Below, piece by piece: positions 1-8,992 of a stretch of DNA of 64,000 nt. Under the pieces are notes generated by a model. That model was not told the DNA's origin. It saw nothing but the letters and a program-made list of their open reading frames with translations, and searched no databases. The stretch's first letter is position 1, and each line of letters begins with the position of its first letter. The stretch comes from Actinoplanes regularis. GTDB lineage: Bacteria; Actinomycetota; Actinomycetes; Mycobacteriales; Micromonosporaceae. Both the position numbers and the translations under genes were made by a program. The DNA lies in the NCBI RefSeq assembly GCF_900188005.1, contig NZ_FZNR01000027.1:1-64000 (forward strand), given 5' to 3'.

Positions 1-141
1 TCGTGGGCGTATGTCGACGAGCGGATTCTCCGGCCGGACAAATCGAGCCAGGGCACCGCTGCGCCCAAAACAATGTTCCGGAATAGGCAATTGAATATGC
101 GGAAGTTCGTGTTTGACCACCTTGGAAAGGAAGCATTTCTC

Positions 142-690
142 ATGAAGAAGTCGTGGGTTCGCAACACGCTCAGCATCGCCATCATGGCGGCCGGTGCCCT
201 GACGCTGACCCCGGCCGCGGCCCAGGCCGTGGTGCCGGGCGGCCCGTGTGGCAACGTCGTCTGCAGCACCACCGTCATCCAGGGCACCGTCGTCAACCCG
301 CTCCTGCTCCCGACCAGTGTGCAGTTCGCCGGGTCGCTCTCGGTCTGCAGCAACTGGATCGGCGTGCTGGCTGTGGCCCGCCCGGTCGGCTGCGGTCCGG
401 TCGGTGGCCCGCTCGGCGGACCCCTCGGCGGCCCCCTCGGCGGTCCGGGCTGCGGTCCGGTCGGCGGTCCCCTCGGCGGCCCGGCCGGGTGCGGTCCCGT
501 CGGCGGTCCCCTCGGCGGCCCTCTCGGCGGCCCTCTCGGCGGACCTCTCGGCGGACCCCTCGGCGGACCCCTCGGCGGTCCGGGATGCGGTCCGGTCGGC
601 GTTCCCCCGATCGGCTGTGGCCCCATCGGCGGTCCGATCGGCGGTCCCATCGGCGCTCCCGGTCCCATCGGTGGCCCCGGCCCGTTCTGA
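142..690 (+). CDS. Secreted Gly/Pro-repeat protein
   Basis: The start is the ATG at 142, preceded by a GGAAAGG ribosome site at 124-130; an upstream in-frame ATG at 73 has none. The product is 182 residues. Residues 1-29 form a signal peptide (two Lys, a hydrophobic core, an Ala-rich cleavage site near TPAAAQA). After about 60 ordinary residues the rest is a low-complexity array of GGPLGGP and GCGPVGG units with several Cys. I do not recognise the family. A secreted, perhaps surface or spore-coat structural role is inferred from composition only. A strong hairpin follows the stop. Confidence 0.75.
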   Translation: MKKSWVRNTLSIAIMAAGALTLTPAAAQAVVPGGPCGNVVCSTTVIQGTVVNPLLLPTSVQFAGSLSVCSNWIGVLAVARPVGCGPVGGPLGGPLGGPLGGPGCGPVGGPLGGPAGCGPVGGPLGGPLGGPLGGPLGGPLGGPLGGPGCGPVGVPPIGCGPIGGPIGGPIGAPGPIGGPGPF

Positions 691-803
691 GTCAGCGGGA
701 ATGGAGACGTCCACGGTTCGTCGAACGGTTGCGCAGCGTGTTCCTGGACGTTGGTTGGTAAGGCTGCGGAAGTCGTAGGCGTCGCGCGACGACTCTTGAG
801 ACC

Positions 804-836
804 TTCGGGGCCGGTGTCGACGACGCCGGCCCCGAA
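804..836 (+). terminator. Hairpin terminator after the Gly/Pro-repeat gene
   Basis: An 11-bp perfect stem (TTCGGGGCCGG with CCGGCCCCGAA) and an 11-nt loop lie about 115 bases after the stop at 690. There is no T-run, as is common in high-GC actinomycetes. Confidence 0.55.
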
Positions 837-967
837 GTGTCATCCGCACAACTCGACCACCAAGGGCGCGCCTCGGGCGTCCAGCTCAGCCATCTACCGG
901 GCGGCTGGTCGATGACATGCCGTCTGATCACTTCCAGGCTCACCGACGCGGCTGACACAATCCCGGC

Positions 968-2425
968 GTGACCGAGATCGACGAGGCTCTGCACCGGCTG
1001 GGTGAGTCGTTCGTGGCCGGCCTGCGGGAGCCCGGCTACCAGCTGACCACTGTGGACGCCCATGGCTTCCAGAGCCAGACCTACACCATGGCGGGTGAGC
1101 CGGCCCTGCTCGGCCGCTGGAACAACCTGGACCTCAACGATGCGATGACGGCCCTGCGCGGCGTCGCCCGCCACGGTCTGGTCCTCGAGATGATCGGCGA
1201 CCCGAACGGGACGTACACGATCCACTGGTCGCGAGACATACCGTCGCTGCCGGCCCGGATCATCCTCGACGAGGGGTACCGCCTGCCCGGACATGAGCGG
1301 CCGCCGGCCCGTGAACCCGGCACCACCGACACCGGGGTCACCGATCCGGTGGTGCTGGCCGAGGTCGAGCGGCTGGTCGGCGAGTTCACCGCCCGGCATC
1401 ACCCGAAGGGATACGCGCCCGGCTACTCCGAGGAGGAGGTCCTCGCCGCCGAACAGCGGCTCGGAGTGCGGCTGCCGGAGGACCTCCGGGCCCTCTACCG
1501 GCTGATCCATGACGACAGCGGCGAGTCGGGGCTGCTCGACCCGTTCGTCCTCGTACCCCTGCACGTACTCGTCGAATGGAACCGGAAAAACCATCCTGGC
1601 TACCATGACGGCCTGTTCGACGATGCGGTGATCTTCGACTGCGTACCGGCCGGACACGTACGCCGGGTGTCGTCGAGCAACGGCTGGGTGACGTTCGCCC
1701 GCGACTACGGCATGAACTTCGGAGCAGTCGACCTCGATCCCGGACCGCAGGGCCGCATCGGTCAGGTGGTCACGCACGGGCGAGACGTGTGGGCGCCGGT
1801 CGAATACGTCGCCGACTCGGTCACCGCCCTGCTCCGCCGCGCCCTCACCACCCTCGACGAGGAGCGCCCGTCGCCGCCTCACCCCACGGTCAGTGCGGAC
1901 AGCATCTCGGACGTGCCGGTGACGGCTCAGGGCGTCGTGCTGCGTACAGAAGTCCCGATCCACCTCGCCGACTTCGAGCCCTTCACCAACCTTCGATCCT
2001 TGGTGGTACGCGGAAAGACCCCTCTGGCCGACATGAGTCTCCCGACCCACCTGCCGATCGAGCGCCTGCACGTGGAAGCGGCCCGGTGGGAACCCGCCCC
2101 GCTGCCGTCGACGATCATCGACCTCACCTTGAGCGGCAACGACGAGCCGGCACCGGTCGCCGGCCTGGCCGCCCTGCCGAAGCTGGCCCGCCTGGACCTG
2201 TCCGGGGCCGCGGTGTCGGACATCGAGGCGATCGCGACGTTCCCCGCGCTGCGAGTGCTGACCCTCAACGGCCGCCAATGGACGGACCTGCTGGCCACCG
2301 GCTGGAAACCGACCCGGTTGGCCGCTGCCGGGCTGGGCGGCTCTGCCGGCGTGGGCGACGCCGCCCGCTGGTCACAGGCGTTCGGGCGTAACGGCAACGT
2401 CCACACCCTCACCGGCGGCCACTGA
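968..2425 (+). CDS. SUKH (SMI1/KNR4)-like protein with leucine-rich C-terminus
   Basis: 485 residues from a GTG start. Residues 130-300 look like a SMI1/KNR4 (SUKH) domain: an EEEVLAAEQRLGVRLPEDLR helix followed by the LYRLIHD turn typical of the family. Residues 310-450 carry irregular leucine-rich repeats (LRSLVVRG, IDLTLSGN, LARLDLSGA, LRVLTLNG). The N-terminal 115 residues are unassigned. SUKH proteins are known as immunity proteins of toxin systems and as general binding modules; no toxin gene is next to it, so a role here is open. The next gene, a HEAT-repeat protein, is read in the same direction about 140 bases on. Confidence 0.65.
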   Translation: MTEIDEALHRLGESFVAGLREPGYQLTTVDAHGFQSQTYTMAGEPALLGRWNNLDLNDAMTALRGVARHGLVLEMIGDPNGTYTIHWSRDIPSLPARIILDEGYRLPGHERPPAREPGTTDTGVTDPVVLAEVERLVGEFTARHHPKGYAPGYSEEEVLAAEQRLGVRLPEDLRALYRLIHDDSGESGLLDPFVLVPLHVLVEWNRKNHPGYHDGLFDDAVIFDCVPAGHVRRVSSSNGWVTFARDYGMNFGAVDLDPGPQGRIGQVVTHGRDVWAPVEYVADSVTALLRRALTTLDEERPSPPHPTVSADSISDVPVTAQGVVLRTEVPIHLADFEPFTNLRSLVVRGKTPLADMSLPTHLPIERLHVEAARWEPAPLPSTIIDLTLSGNDEPAPVAGLAALPKLARLDLSGAAVSDIEAIATFPALRVLTLNGRQWTDLLATGWKPTRLAAAGLGGSAGVGDAARWSQAFGRNGNVHTLTGGH

Positions 2426-2568
2426 CCCTCACGAAGGCAGGGTGGCCCTGAGTCGCCGGCCTTGTTCGGTGCTCGGGATACCCGTGCCACCGAATATGCC
2501 CGGCGGCCGCGCAATGGCGCCGTCGGCCCCGGGCTGGCTCCGCGGCCCGTGATCAGAGATCATGCGGT

Positions 2569-3933
2569 GTGAACTTCGATGCGCTGCTGGACCGGGTCGC
2601 GGCTGATGACCCGGCCGCCGAGCAAGCGCTGGTCGAGGCCGGCGCACCGGCTGTCGGCCCGGTGCTGCGGGCGCTGTGCGACGAGTCCTCGCCCGCCCCG
2701 TCGCATCGGCTCATCACCGTGCTGGAGCGGATCGGCGAGCCCGCGTTCGCGCCACTGGTTACGGCTCTGGCGGCGGCACCGACGGCCGAGGTCGCCCGGC
2801 GTTGCAGTGCCGCCTTCGCCTTCCTCGACGTACCCGACAAAGCGATCTACCTGCCGGCTCTACGCCATCGCAGTCCCGCGGTCCGCGCCGGCGCAGCGAA
2901 CGCACTGCAGCAACTGAAGGCGAAGGCCGAGCCGTTCCTGCCCGACCTGATCACGCTCTTCGAAGACCCGGATCATGACGTACGCCAGCGCGCCGTCTGG
3001 GCCTGCGGCGCGGTCGGTCCGGCGGCGATCCCCGTGTTACGCGCGGTGCGGCGCGGTCCCGGACGGCGGCGCAGGGAAGCGCTGACCGTACTGGCCGACA
3101 TCGGCGGCCGGGACGCCCTGGACGCCGCCGACCAGCACGCGGTGAACCGGCTCATCGAGGTCAAGGCACTGGGTGAAACACCCGCTCCGATGCACCTGTG
3201 CGGCTCCTGGTACGCCATTCCGGCGGCCGCCGGCCAGCAGGCGGTGCTGGAGGCGTTCGAGCTGACCGAAGTTCGCCCGGTGACGATGCGGCTCGGCGCC
3301 TCGGCTTGGAACAACGACCACCACAACTGGAATCTCGGCGAGCACGACTCCTGCTCACGCATGTACGTGACGCCGATGCTGAACGGCTGGACGCTGGTCT
3401 TCGGCACCGTGCCGGCCGTGGCGCACGTCGACGGCGAGCAAGCATTCCGGGACGCGGTCCGGGCCCACTGCGCCTGGCTGAGCGGCCGGTTCGGAATCGC
3501 CCACTGGTACGGCGCAAGCTGCGGCGACGGCTGGACGGCCTGGTGTCTGGCAGAAGACGGAGTGGTCACCGACTGCTATGACATCTTCGAGTCCGGACCG
3601 CCCGACGACGATGACGACGAGGACGACCTGCCCGGCCCCGACGAGTCGGCGATCCGCTACTACGACGACCTCGTGCCGCGCACCGCCCGCCCGGCCGGCT
3701 GCTACGAACAGCTCTGCATCGACGGCTTCGGTGTGTCCGCCGCCGATCGGAGTGAGGAGGTCCGGCACCCGTACAACCTTCCGGACCATGCGCACGCCAC
3801 CGAAGTCGCGACCCGGCTCTCCGTCAATCCAGGCGCACTCGGCCCGGACATCACCGTCACCGGCCGCGGCGTACTCGCCCTGACCAGCTGCGGGACCGGC
3901 CGGCCGAGCACACCGGGCGCGCTGAGGATCTGA
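2569..3933 (+). CDS. HEAT-repeat protein with unknown C-terminal domain
   Basis: 454 residues from a GTG start. Residues 1-185 are alpha-helical HEAT/Armadillo-like repeats (APAVGPVLRAL, EPAFAPLVTAL, SPAVRAGAANALQQL, DHDVRQRAVWACGAVG). Residues 200-454 form a Trp/Tyr/Cys-rich domain with an acidic stretch (PPDDDDDEDD near 345-354) that I do not recognise. There is no signal peptide or membrane segment. HEAT repeats mediate protein binding; a partner cannot be named from the sequence. It follows the SUKH gene in the same orientation. Confidence 0.6.
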   Translation: MNFDALLDRVAADDPAAEQALVEAGAPAVGPVLRALCDESSPAPSHRLITVLERIGEPAFAPLVTALAAAPTAEVARRCSAAFAFLDVPDKAIYLPALRHRSPAVRAGAANALQQLKAKAEPFLPDLITLFEDPDHDVRQRAVWACGAVGPAAIPVLRAVRRGPGRRRREALTVLADIGGRDALDAADQHAVNRLIEVKALGETPAPMHLCGSWYAIPAAAGQQAVLEAFELTEVRPVTMRLGASAWNNDHHNWNLGEHDSCSRMYVTPMLNGWTLVFGTVPAVAHVDGEQAFRDAVRAHCAWLSGRFGIAHWYGASCGDGWTAWCLAEDGVVTDCYDIFESGPPDDDDDEDDLPGPDESAIRYYDDLVPRTARPAGCYEQLCIDGFGVSAADRSEEVRHPYNLPDHAHATEVATRLSVNPGALGPDITVTGRGVLALTSCGTGRPSTPGALRI

Positions 3934-4032
3934 GCTGAACCACCTGTTGCCGCACCGCGACGGTCGACGGCGTACCGACGACGCTGCGGCCCGGCACGAC
4001 GTACGCCGGTGCCGTCGTCCTGACCCTCTCCT

Positions 4033-4068
4033 GAGACCCGGCCGGAGCCGCCATCCGAGTCGGGTCTC
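4033..4068 (+). terminator. Candidate terminator after the HEAT-repeat gene
   Basis: GAGACCCG at 4033-4040 pairs perfectly with CGGGTCTC at 4061-4068 across a 20-nt loop, about 100 bases after the stop at 3933. Confidence 0.4.
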
Positions 4069-4191
4069 CCCGATGGGCTGAACAGTGGTCGTCAATTGCG
4101 CGCAATGCCGGAGATTGCAGGGTTTCGCGAAACTGCGATCAACGCCGTCGCCGTGCCACCGTCGGCACGCCCGATCGTAGGGAGGGGACGA

Positions 4192-4644
4192 ATGTTCGGC
4201 CGACGGCTGGAGCTGGACGCGACGGTGGTCGCGATCACCACGGAAGTGGTGTCCGAGTGGTACCCGGACGAGATCGACATGCTGGCGGAGATCCGGACAC
4301 CGCCCCGCGCACACCGGCTGCGCGCGCCGGTCGGGATGGGCGTCGAGCTCGCCGCGGTGACGCCGGTGCTGCTGTCCGTCCTGACCTTCATCGCCGGCAC
4401 CGCCGCCACCCAGGTGGTCGAGGGCGCGCTGGGCCGGCTCGGCACGGCCGCCCGCGAGCGGCTGGCGTCGTTCTTCCGGCCCGATCGGCCTCCGGTGACC
4501 AGCTCACCGGAGGCCGATCTGCCGCAGATCGAGGCAGCCCTGGCGGAGATCTGCGTGGAGCAGGGCATGCGTACCGACCTGGCCCGGGAGGTGGCCAAGC
4601 ACGTCGTCTCCGCGCTGCGGCGACGCCTCGGGCAGGCCGGGTGA
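4192..4644 (+). CDS. Small protein coupled to the M48 peptidase
   Basis: 150 residues. The ATG at 4192 is chosen because GGAGGGGA (4181-4188) sits just upstream; the open frame reaches further back without a ribosome site. Residues 1-35 look like a small folded segment, 45-75 are hydrophobic (one possible membrane helix, PVLLSVLTFIAGTAATQVV), and 85-150 are charged and helical. I do not recognise the family. Its stop overlaps the peptidase start in a GTGA quartet (4641-4644), so the two are translationally coupled; a regulatory or adaptor role for the peptidase is inferred. Confidence 0.6.
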   Translation: MFGRRLELDATVVAITTEVVSEWYPDEIDMLAEIRTPPRAHRLRAPVGMGVELAAVTPVLLSVLTFIAGTAATQVVEGALGRLGTAARERLASFFRPDRPPVTSSPEADLPQIEAALAEICVEQGMRTDLAREVAKHVVSALRRRLGQAG

Positions 4645-6617
4645 CCCGGATCCTGTCGCCTGGCGCGGCCCGCTACGGATCGATCATCCTGCTGCTGGCG
4701 ACCGCCGGCCTCTTCGCCGGACAGCACACGTTCGGCCCGTTGCACGGGCGGCACTACCTTGAGGTCAACAAGGACTGCGGCCCCGACCTGGCGATCGCTT
4801 TCAGCCGGCACCTGAGCTTCGTGCGTTGCATGTCGGAGGTCGAGCAGCAGAAGGCGTGGTTCACGTTCGGCGGCGCCCTGATGGTGCTGCTGCTCGGCGT
4901 GGCCCTGATGCCGCTGCTCCCGTATCGCCTGCTCCGGCGGGCCGGGCCGCTGCGTCCGGCGGAGCAGACGATCGCCGTACGGGCGGCTGACGCCGCGCGA
5001 CGCGCCGGGCTGCATCGCTCGCCCACGGTGTACATCGGCGGATGGCGGCTCCGCGAGCCGTTCACCGTGCGCGTCCTGGCCGGCACCCGGATCATCGTGC
5101 CGCCCGGCCTCCGCCGCCTGCCACCCGATCAGATCGACGCGGTACTGGCACACGAGATGGCACACATCCGCGCGGGCGACGTGACCCTGGTCTGGCTCAC
5201 CCGCGGATTGTGGTGGGCCCTGATCCCGGCCCTTGCCGTCCCCCAGTTCCTGATCTTCGTCCTACCGATCGTCCGAGAACCGCGGGTGTTGATCGAGGCA
5301 CCATTCGCGATCCTCACCGTCATCTTCGGCCATCCCTATTTCCTGAACTATGTGCTGCGATCCCTTCTGCTGCTGACGCTGGCGGCGGTGATCGCCTCGT
5401 CGGTGCTGCGCTCCCGGGAGCACGAGGCGGACCTGGCGGCCGCGGCCGGCGGCACCGAGGCCGGGCTGCTGGAGCTGCTCCACGGACAACCGGCCCGACC
5501 CGGCCGGTGGTGGCAGGCGGTACGCCGGCTGACCGCGATCCATCCCTGCGCCCGGCGTCGCCTCGCGGCGCTGCACGACCCGCACAGCACCACGGAGCTG
5601 CGGGTGATCGACGCCGCCGCGGTCGGGATCCTCGTCGCGATGGCGATCCCGGTCCTGCAGATGTCGATGCCGCTGCGCGTGGAGACGATGATCTGGACGA
5701 ATACCGCGCATCTGACCGGCCTCGTCGCGGGAACGGCGCTCGCGCTGGCCTGGGGCCTCGCATTGTGGCGGGCGGCGCTGGGCGCCGAGCTCACCGGCCG
5801 GCCGATCCGACTGCGTGCCACGACCCTGGCGCTCACCTGCGCGACCTCGGTCGGCATGCTCGCCCACGTCGCGGGCGAGCCGACGCTCTCTCGAAACTGG
5901 TCCGACACCACCCCCCAGCTCATCTGCACCTCGCTGGCGGTCGGCGGCGCCGCGGCCCTCAGCGGCATCCTGGCCCGTGCCTGGGCACGCCACCGAACCG
6001 GCCCGCCGTCGCGGGCGGCGTGGCCGGCGATCGCCCTGATCAACATCATGGTGTTCGCCGGCGCGCTGTGGCTGGGCACGGACGCCGCCTCGATGATCAC
6101 CATCAAGGGGCTCGCCGGTCTGGGCCAGTTCCTCACGATGACCGGCTATGACGAGCTCTGCACGGCCGGGGTGGTCACGCTGTGGCTGCTGGCGGCCCGC
6201 TGGTCGTGGCGCCGCCCCACCCGGCGTGGCGTGCTCGGCGCGACCACGGTCGTCCTGGTGCCCACGGTAACCGCCCTGGCGGTGCGCTGGCTGGTCCTGA
6301 CCACCCCGACGACCCCGGATTGGGTCCTTTACCGGGACTTCCTGGCAGCGATGAGCACCGGAGCCGTCCTCTTGGTGATCGCGATCGCAACCCGGCGCCC
6401 CGGCGGCCTTCTCCCTGCCATGGCCCTCGCCCCGGCCGGGACCCTGCTGGTGTCGGCCGCCATCTGGCTCCGCTACCTGCCGATCTGGCCCGACGTCTGG
6501 ATGGCCGCCCGGATCTGCCTGATCGGGCCGCTCGCGATGCTCGCACCGGCTTTCCTGCTCGCCGCCCTGCTGGCCACGGTCACCGAGCGCCGCTCCGCCT
6601 CGTCTCCGGGCCGGTGA
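4641..6617 (+). CDS. Membrane M48-family zinc metallopeptidase
   Basis: 658 residues from a GTG that overlaps the preceding stop. Two membrane helices near the N-terminus flank an extracytoplasmic loop (about residues 30-75). A peptidase domain follows, with the zinc motif HEMAHIRAGD (near residue 170) and the downstream third ligand in EHEADLAAAAGG (near 260). The second half holds about eight more predicted membrane helices, so the protein is much longer than HtpX (about 290 residues). M48 enzymes act on membrane or signalling proteins. The multi-helix tail and the coupled small protein suggest a sensor or regulated protease. Confidence 0.75.
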   Translation: MTRILSPGAARYGSIILLLATAGLFAGQHTFGPLHGRHYLEVNKDCGPDLAIAFSRHLSFVRCMSEVEQQKAWFTFGGALMVLLLGVALMPLLPYRLLRRAGPLRPAEQTIAVRAADAARRAGLHRSPTVYIGGWRLREPFTVRVLAGTRIIVPPGLRRLPPDQIDAVLAHEMAHIRAGDVTLVWLTRGLWWALIPALAVPQFLIFVLPIVREPRVLIEAPFAILTVIFGHPYFLNYVLRSLLLLTLAAVIASSVLRSREHEADLAAAAGGTEAGLLELLHGQPARPGRWWQAVRRLTAIHPCARRRLAALHDPHSTTELRVIDAAAVGILVAMAIPVLQMSMPLRVETMIWTNTAHLTGLVAGTALALAWGLALWRAALGAELTGRPIRLRATTLALTCATSVGMLAHVAGEPTLSRNWSDTTPQLICTSLAVGGAAALSGILARAWARHRTGPPSRAAWPAIALINIMVFAGALWLGTDAASMITIKGLAGLGQFLTMTGYDELCTAGVVTLWLLAARWSWRRPTRRGVLGATTVVLVPTVTALAVRWLVLTTPTTPDWVLYRDFLAAMSTGAVLLVIAIATRRPGGLLPAMALAPAGTLLVSAAIWLRYLPIWPDVWMAARICLIGPLAMLAPAFLLAALLATVTERRSASSPGR

Positions 6618-6630
6618 GGCTGTCGCCTCA
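6615..6630. terminator. Bidirectional hairpin containing both stop codons
   Basis: TGAGGC-TGTC-GCCTCA forms a 6-bp perfect stem. Its first three bases are the stop of the rightward peptidase gene, and its last three are the reverse-strand stop of the leftward membrane-protein gene. The position suggests a shared terminator for the convergent pair; the stem is short. Confidence 0.4.
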
Positions 6631-7857
6631 GGCGGCGTCGCGGCGGCGCGAGGGAATGATGATGTCGCGGTGCCGGGCCGGACGCCGGTTGTAGGGCAGT
6701 TGCGGGCCGATCCGAGCCGGCCAGATCCGCTGCGGCCGGTCGGCGATCTTCGGCCGGTCACGCGGCACGAGGGTCCGGTCCGGCGGCACCCAGATCGGCA
6801 GCGGCGCCCACGACGGCCCCCACCACACGATCGTCCCGTAGCCCCGGACCAGCGGTGGCTGCAGCGCCGGCCACCGCGCCTCCAGCGGAATGGCGAGCCG
6901 CCACGCCTCGAGCGGGACGAGCGCGGTGACCGGATGCCCGGGCGCGCCGGGCAGCACCGGCAGCGGCGGCGCGGGCAGGGCATGTGGTTGCGCGCCGGCC
7001 GGCAACGCGGCCGGGCCGGAGGCGTCCAGGGTCGAGGTGGCCGGCGCGCTGGCCAGCACGATCGCGCACGACACGGTGATCAGAGCCGCGGCCAGGGCCA
7101 CCGGCTCCCATCCGGGCCGCACGGTGTCGCCGAGGATGGTCAGCGCGATCACCGACGGCGCGACCACCTCGCCGGTCCAGTGCACCGCGGTGACCCGGCC
7201 GACGTCGCCGCGTTGCAGGGCGTTCGCGTACATCACCATGCCGTTGGCCGCGAAGACCAGCAGAACGTAGGTGAGCGGCTCGCTGAAGATGGCCAGCGCG
7301 GCCGAGCCGACCGTGGTCATCTCGTCGTCGGGCAGATGCAGGGCGCGCCCGCCGAGCGCGGCGGCGCCGACCGAGAGACCACCGATCGAGGCGATCAGGC
7401 CCGGTGAGCCGATCCTCGTGGCGCCCCAGCCGAGCACCAGCACGACGATCAGGGCGACGACGAAGCCGAGCCGCAGTTGGAGCGAGGCGGCCACGATGTG
7501 CTGCTGGCCGGCGGACAGGGCCAGCCCGGCCAGTGCGCAGATCGTGATCACGATCGCCGCGACGTCACGTTTGCGCAGCTTGGAACCGAGGAAGGCCCAC
7601 GCCGCGAACGCGGTGATGGCGAGCGAGCCGGCCAGCACCGACTCGACCAGGTAGACCGCCAGCTCGCGCAACGCGATCATCGAGCCGAGCCAGGCGGCCA
7701 TGTCCAGCGCGATGCCGATGAGGTAGAGCGGGTGGCCCAGCGTCTTGACCGCGCTGGTGCTGCGCCTGGCGCCGACGGCCTGGAGGATCGACCCGACCGC
7801 GTAGCAGAGCGAGCCGAAGATGGCGATGCCGAGCGCGATCCAGCCGCCGGTGGTCAT
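6628..7857 (-). CDS. DMT/EamA-like integral membrane protein with Pro-rich tail
   Basis: 409 residues. Residues 1-275 hold nine or ten membrane helices in the style of drug/metabolite transporter proteins. Residues 280-409 are a Pro/Arg/Trp-rich, presumably cytoplasmic tail (many WxP and RPxR motifs) with no recognised fold. The gene lies 37 bases downstream of the PLP-enzyme gene of the polysaccharide locus and may be its last member. The substrate is unknown. It converges on the M48 peptidase gene. Confidence 0.6.
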   Translation of the reverse strand: MTTGGWIALGIAIFGSLCYAVGSILQAVGARRSTSAVKTLGHPLYLIGIALDMAAWLGSMIALRELAVYLVESVLAGSLAITAFAAWAFLGSKLRKRDVAAIVITICALAGLALSAGQQHIVAASLQLRLGFVVALIVVLVLGWGATRIGSPGLIASIGGLSVGAAALGGRALHLPDDEMTTVGSAALAIFSEPLTYVLLVFAANGMVMYANALQRGDVGRVTAVHWTGEVVAPSVIALTILGDTVRPGWEPVALAAALITVSCAIVLASAPATSTLDASGPAALPAGAQPHALPAPPLPVLPGAPGHPVTALVPLEAWRLAIPLEARWPALQPPLVRGYGTIVWWGPSWAPLPIWVPPDRTLVPRDRPKIADRPQRIWPARIGPQLPYNRRPARHRDIIIPSRRRDAA

Positions 7858-7894
7858 CTCGATCGACCGCCGTCACCGAGGGTGCAGGTCGCTC

Positions 7895-8992
7895 TCACGC
7901 CCTGATGATATGGCCGCTCTTCGATTCGCGCGAGGCCTGCGACGTGACCACTTCGACCATCCGGAGAACATCCGCTGAGCTGCAACGATGATCAACCGGC
8001 AGGGTCAGCGTCCGGTCCGCCAGGTCGGCCGCCTCGTGGTCGCCGCTCCACCAGCCGCGCCGGTCCTGCCGCCAGTGCACCGGGGCATAGATCCGCTCGG
8101 CGGCCAGCAGCGCCAGCAGCGCGTCCCGGTCCTCTTCGGAAGGCAGGGCGAGCTGCACGCGGAACGGCGCGGGGCCGTTGAAACCCAGGACCTCGGCCTT
8201 TCCCGTACGACCATGGAGCGCGTCCCGCAACTGACGCGCCTTCCCACCGCTCGCCGCCCGGATCCCGGACACGTCGAGCAGCGGCAGGACCGCCCGGGTG
8301 ACCGTGCTGGCCGGCCCGGCGCTGCCCAGCAGTGCACCCTCCCCCGCGCGCTGCAACGCCCGGAAGCTCTCCTTCGGCACCGGCCGCCCGTCCAGCCACC
8401 CGGCCTTGAGCAGCATCGCCGCGAGCTTCTGCCCCGCGCCCGGGCTCTCCGGCCCGTCCGGCTCCGGCAGCTCCCGGCCGGCCGGTGACCACAGCAGTCC
8501 CCCGTCCGGCAGCGGCAGCGTCTTGCGGAGCGACGCCACGACGTACGCCGCGATACTGTTCCGCGCCCAGGCGCTGAACGGATCGTGCGAGTGGTCCTCG
8601 ATCACCGGAATCCCGGGGTTCGCCGTCATCCAGGCGTTCCACGGCGCCTGCTCGTCCCACCCGAAGAGGTTCTGCGCGAGCACCACGTCGCCGGGCCGGG
8701 TCCGCAGCGTCTCCCAGCGCGGCCCGCGCCCGTCCGGCAGGTGCCGGTAGAACGTCACCGGCAGGCACTCGGCGAGCGCCTCGGCCACCCCCATGCAGAA
8801 GTACGACGGCACGTGCAGCCGACCGGCCGGGGCGAGCGTGCGCAGCACCGCCCGCAGGGCCCCGCAGCCGGTCGCGAACAGTTCGCGCCGGGCCGGCACC
8901 CAGTCCGGGAGGCCACCTCCCGCGGTTCCGAGCAGGGTGGCCGGATCCCAGTGGAACTCGGAGCCGATCTCCCGGGCCGGTTCAGGCGGCAC
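7895..8992 (-). CDS. DegT/DnrJ/EryC1-related PLP-dependent enzyme
   Basis: 365 residues if started at the GTG at 8992, which overlaps the sugar-transferase stop by 11 bases; a longer frame to 9064 would overlap that gene far more. The fold follows sugar aminotransferases: a small-domain HVPSYFCMGVAEAL segment, VIEDHSHDPFSAW (cofactor Asp region) and SLRKTLPLPDGG, whose Lys would form the Schiff base. These enzymes usually aminate keto-sugars, so its place beside a CapD-type dehydratase and a sugar transferase suggests amino-sugar synthesis for an extracellular polysaccharide. The sequence is divergent, so the reaction is uncertain. Confidence 0.6.
   Translation of the reverse strand: MPPEPAREIGSEFHWDPATLLGTAGGGLPDWVPARRELFATGCGALRAVLRTLAPAGRLHVPSYFCMGVAEALAECLPVTFYRHLPDGRGPRWETLRTRPGDVVLAQNLFGWDEQAPWNAWMTANPGIPVIEDHSHDPFSAWARNSIAAYVVASLRKTLPLPDGGLLWSPAGRELPEPDGPESPGAGQKLAAMLLKAGWLDGRPVPKESFRALQRAGEGALLGSAGPASTVTRAVLPLLDVSGIRAASGGKARQLRDALHGRTGKAEVLGFNGPAPFRVQLALPSEEDRDALLALLAAERIYAPVHWRQDRRGWWSGDHEAADLADRTLTLPVDHRCSSADVLRMVEVVTSQASRESKSGHIIRA

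Noticed and set aside
692-2278. Long leftward open frame opposite the SUKH gene
   Set aside because: Gln/Arg/His-rich antisense frame typical of high-GC DNA; the rightward frame has recognisable domains.
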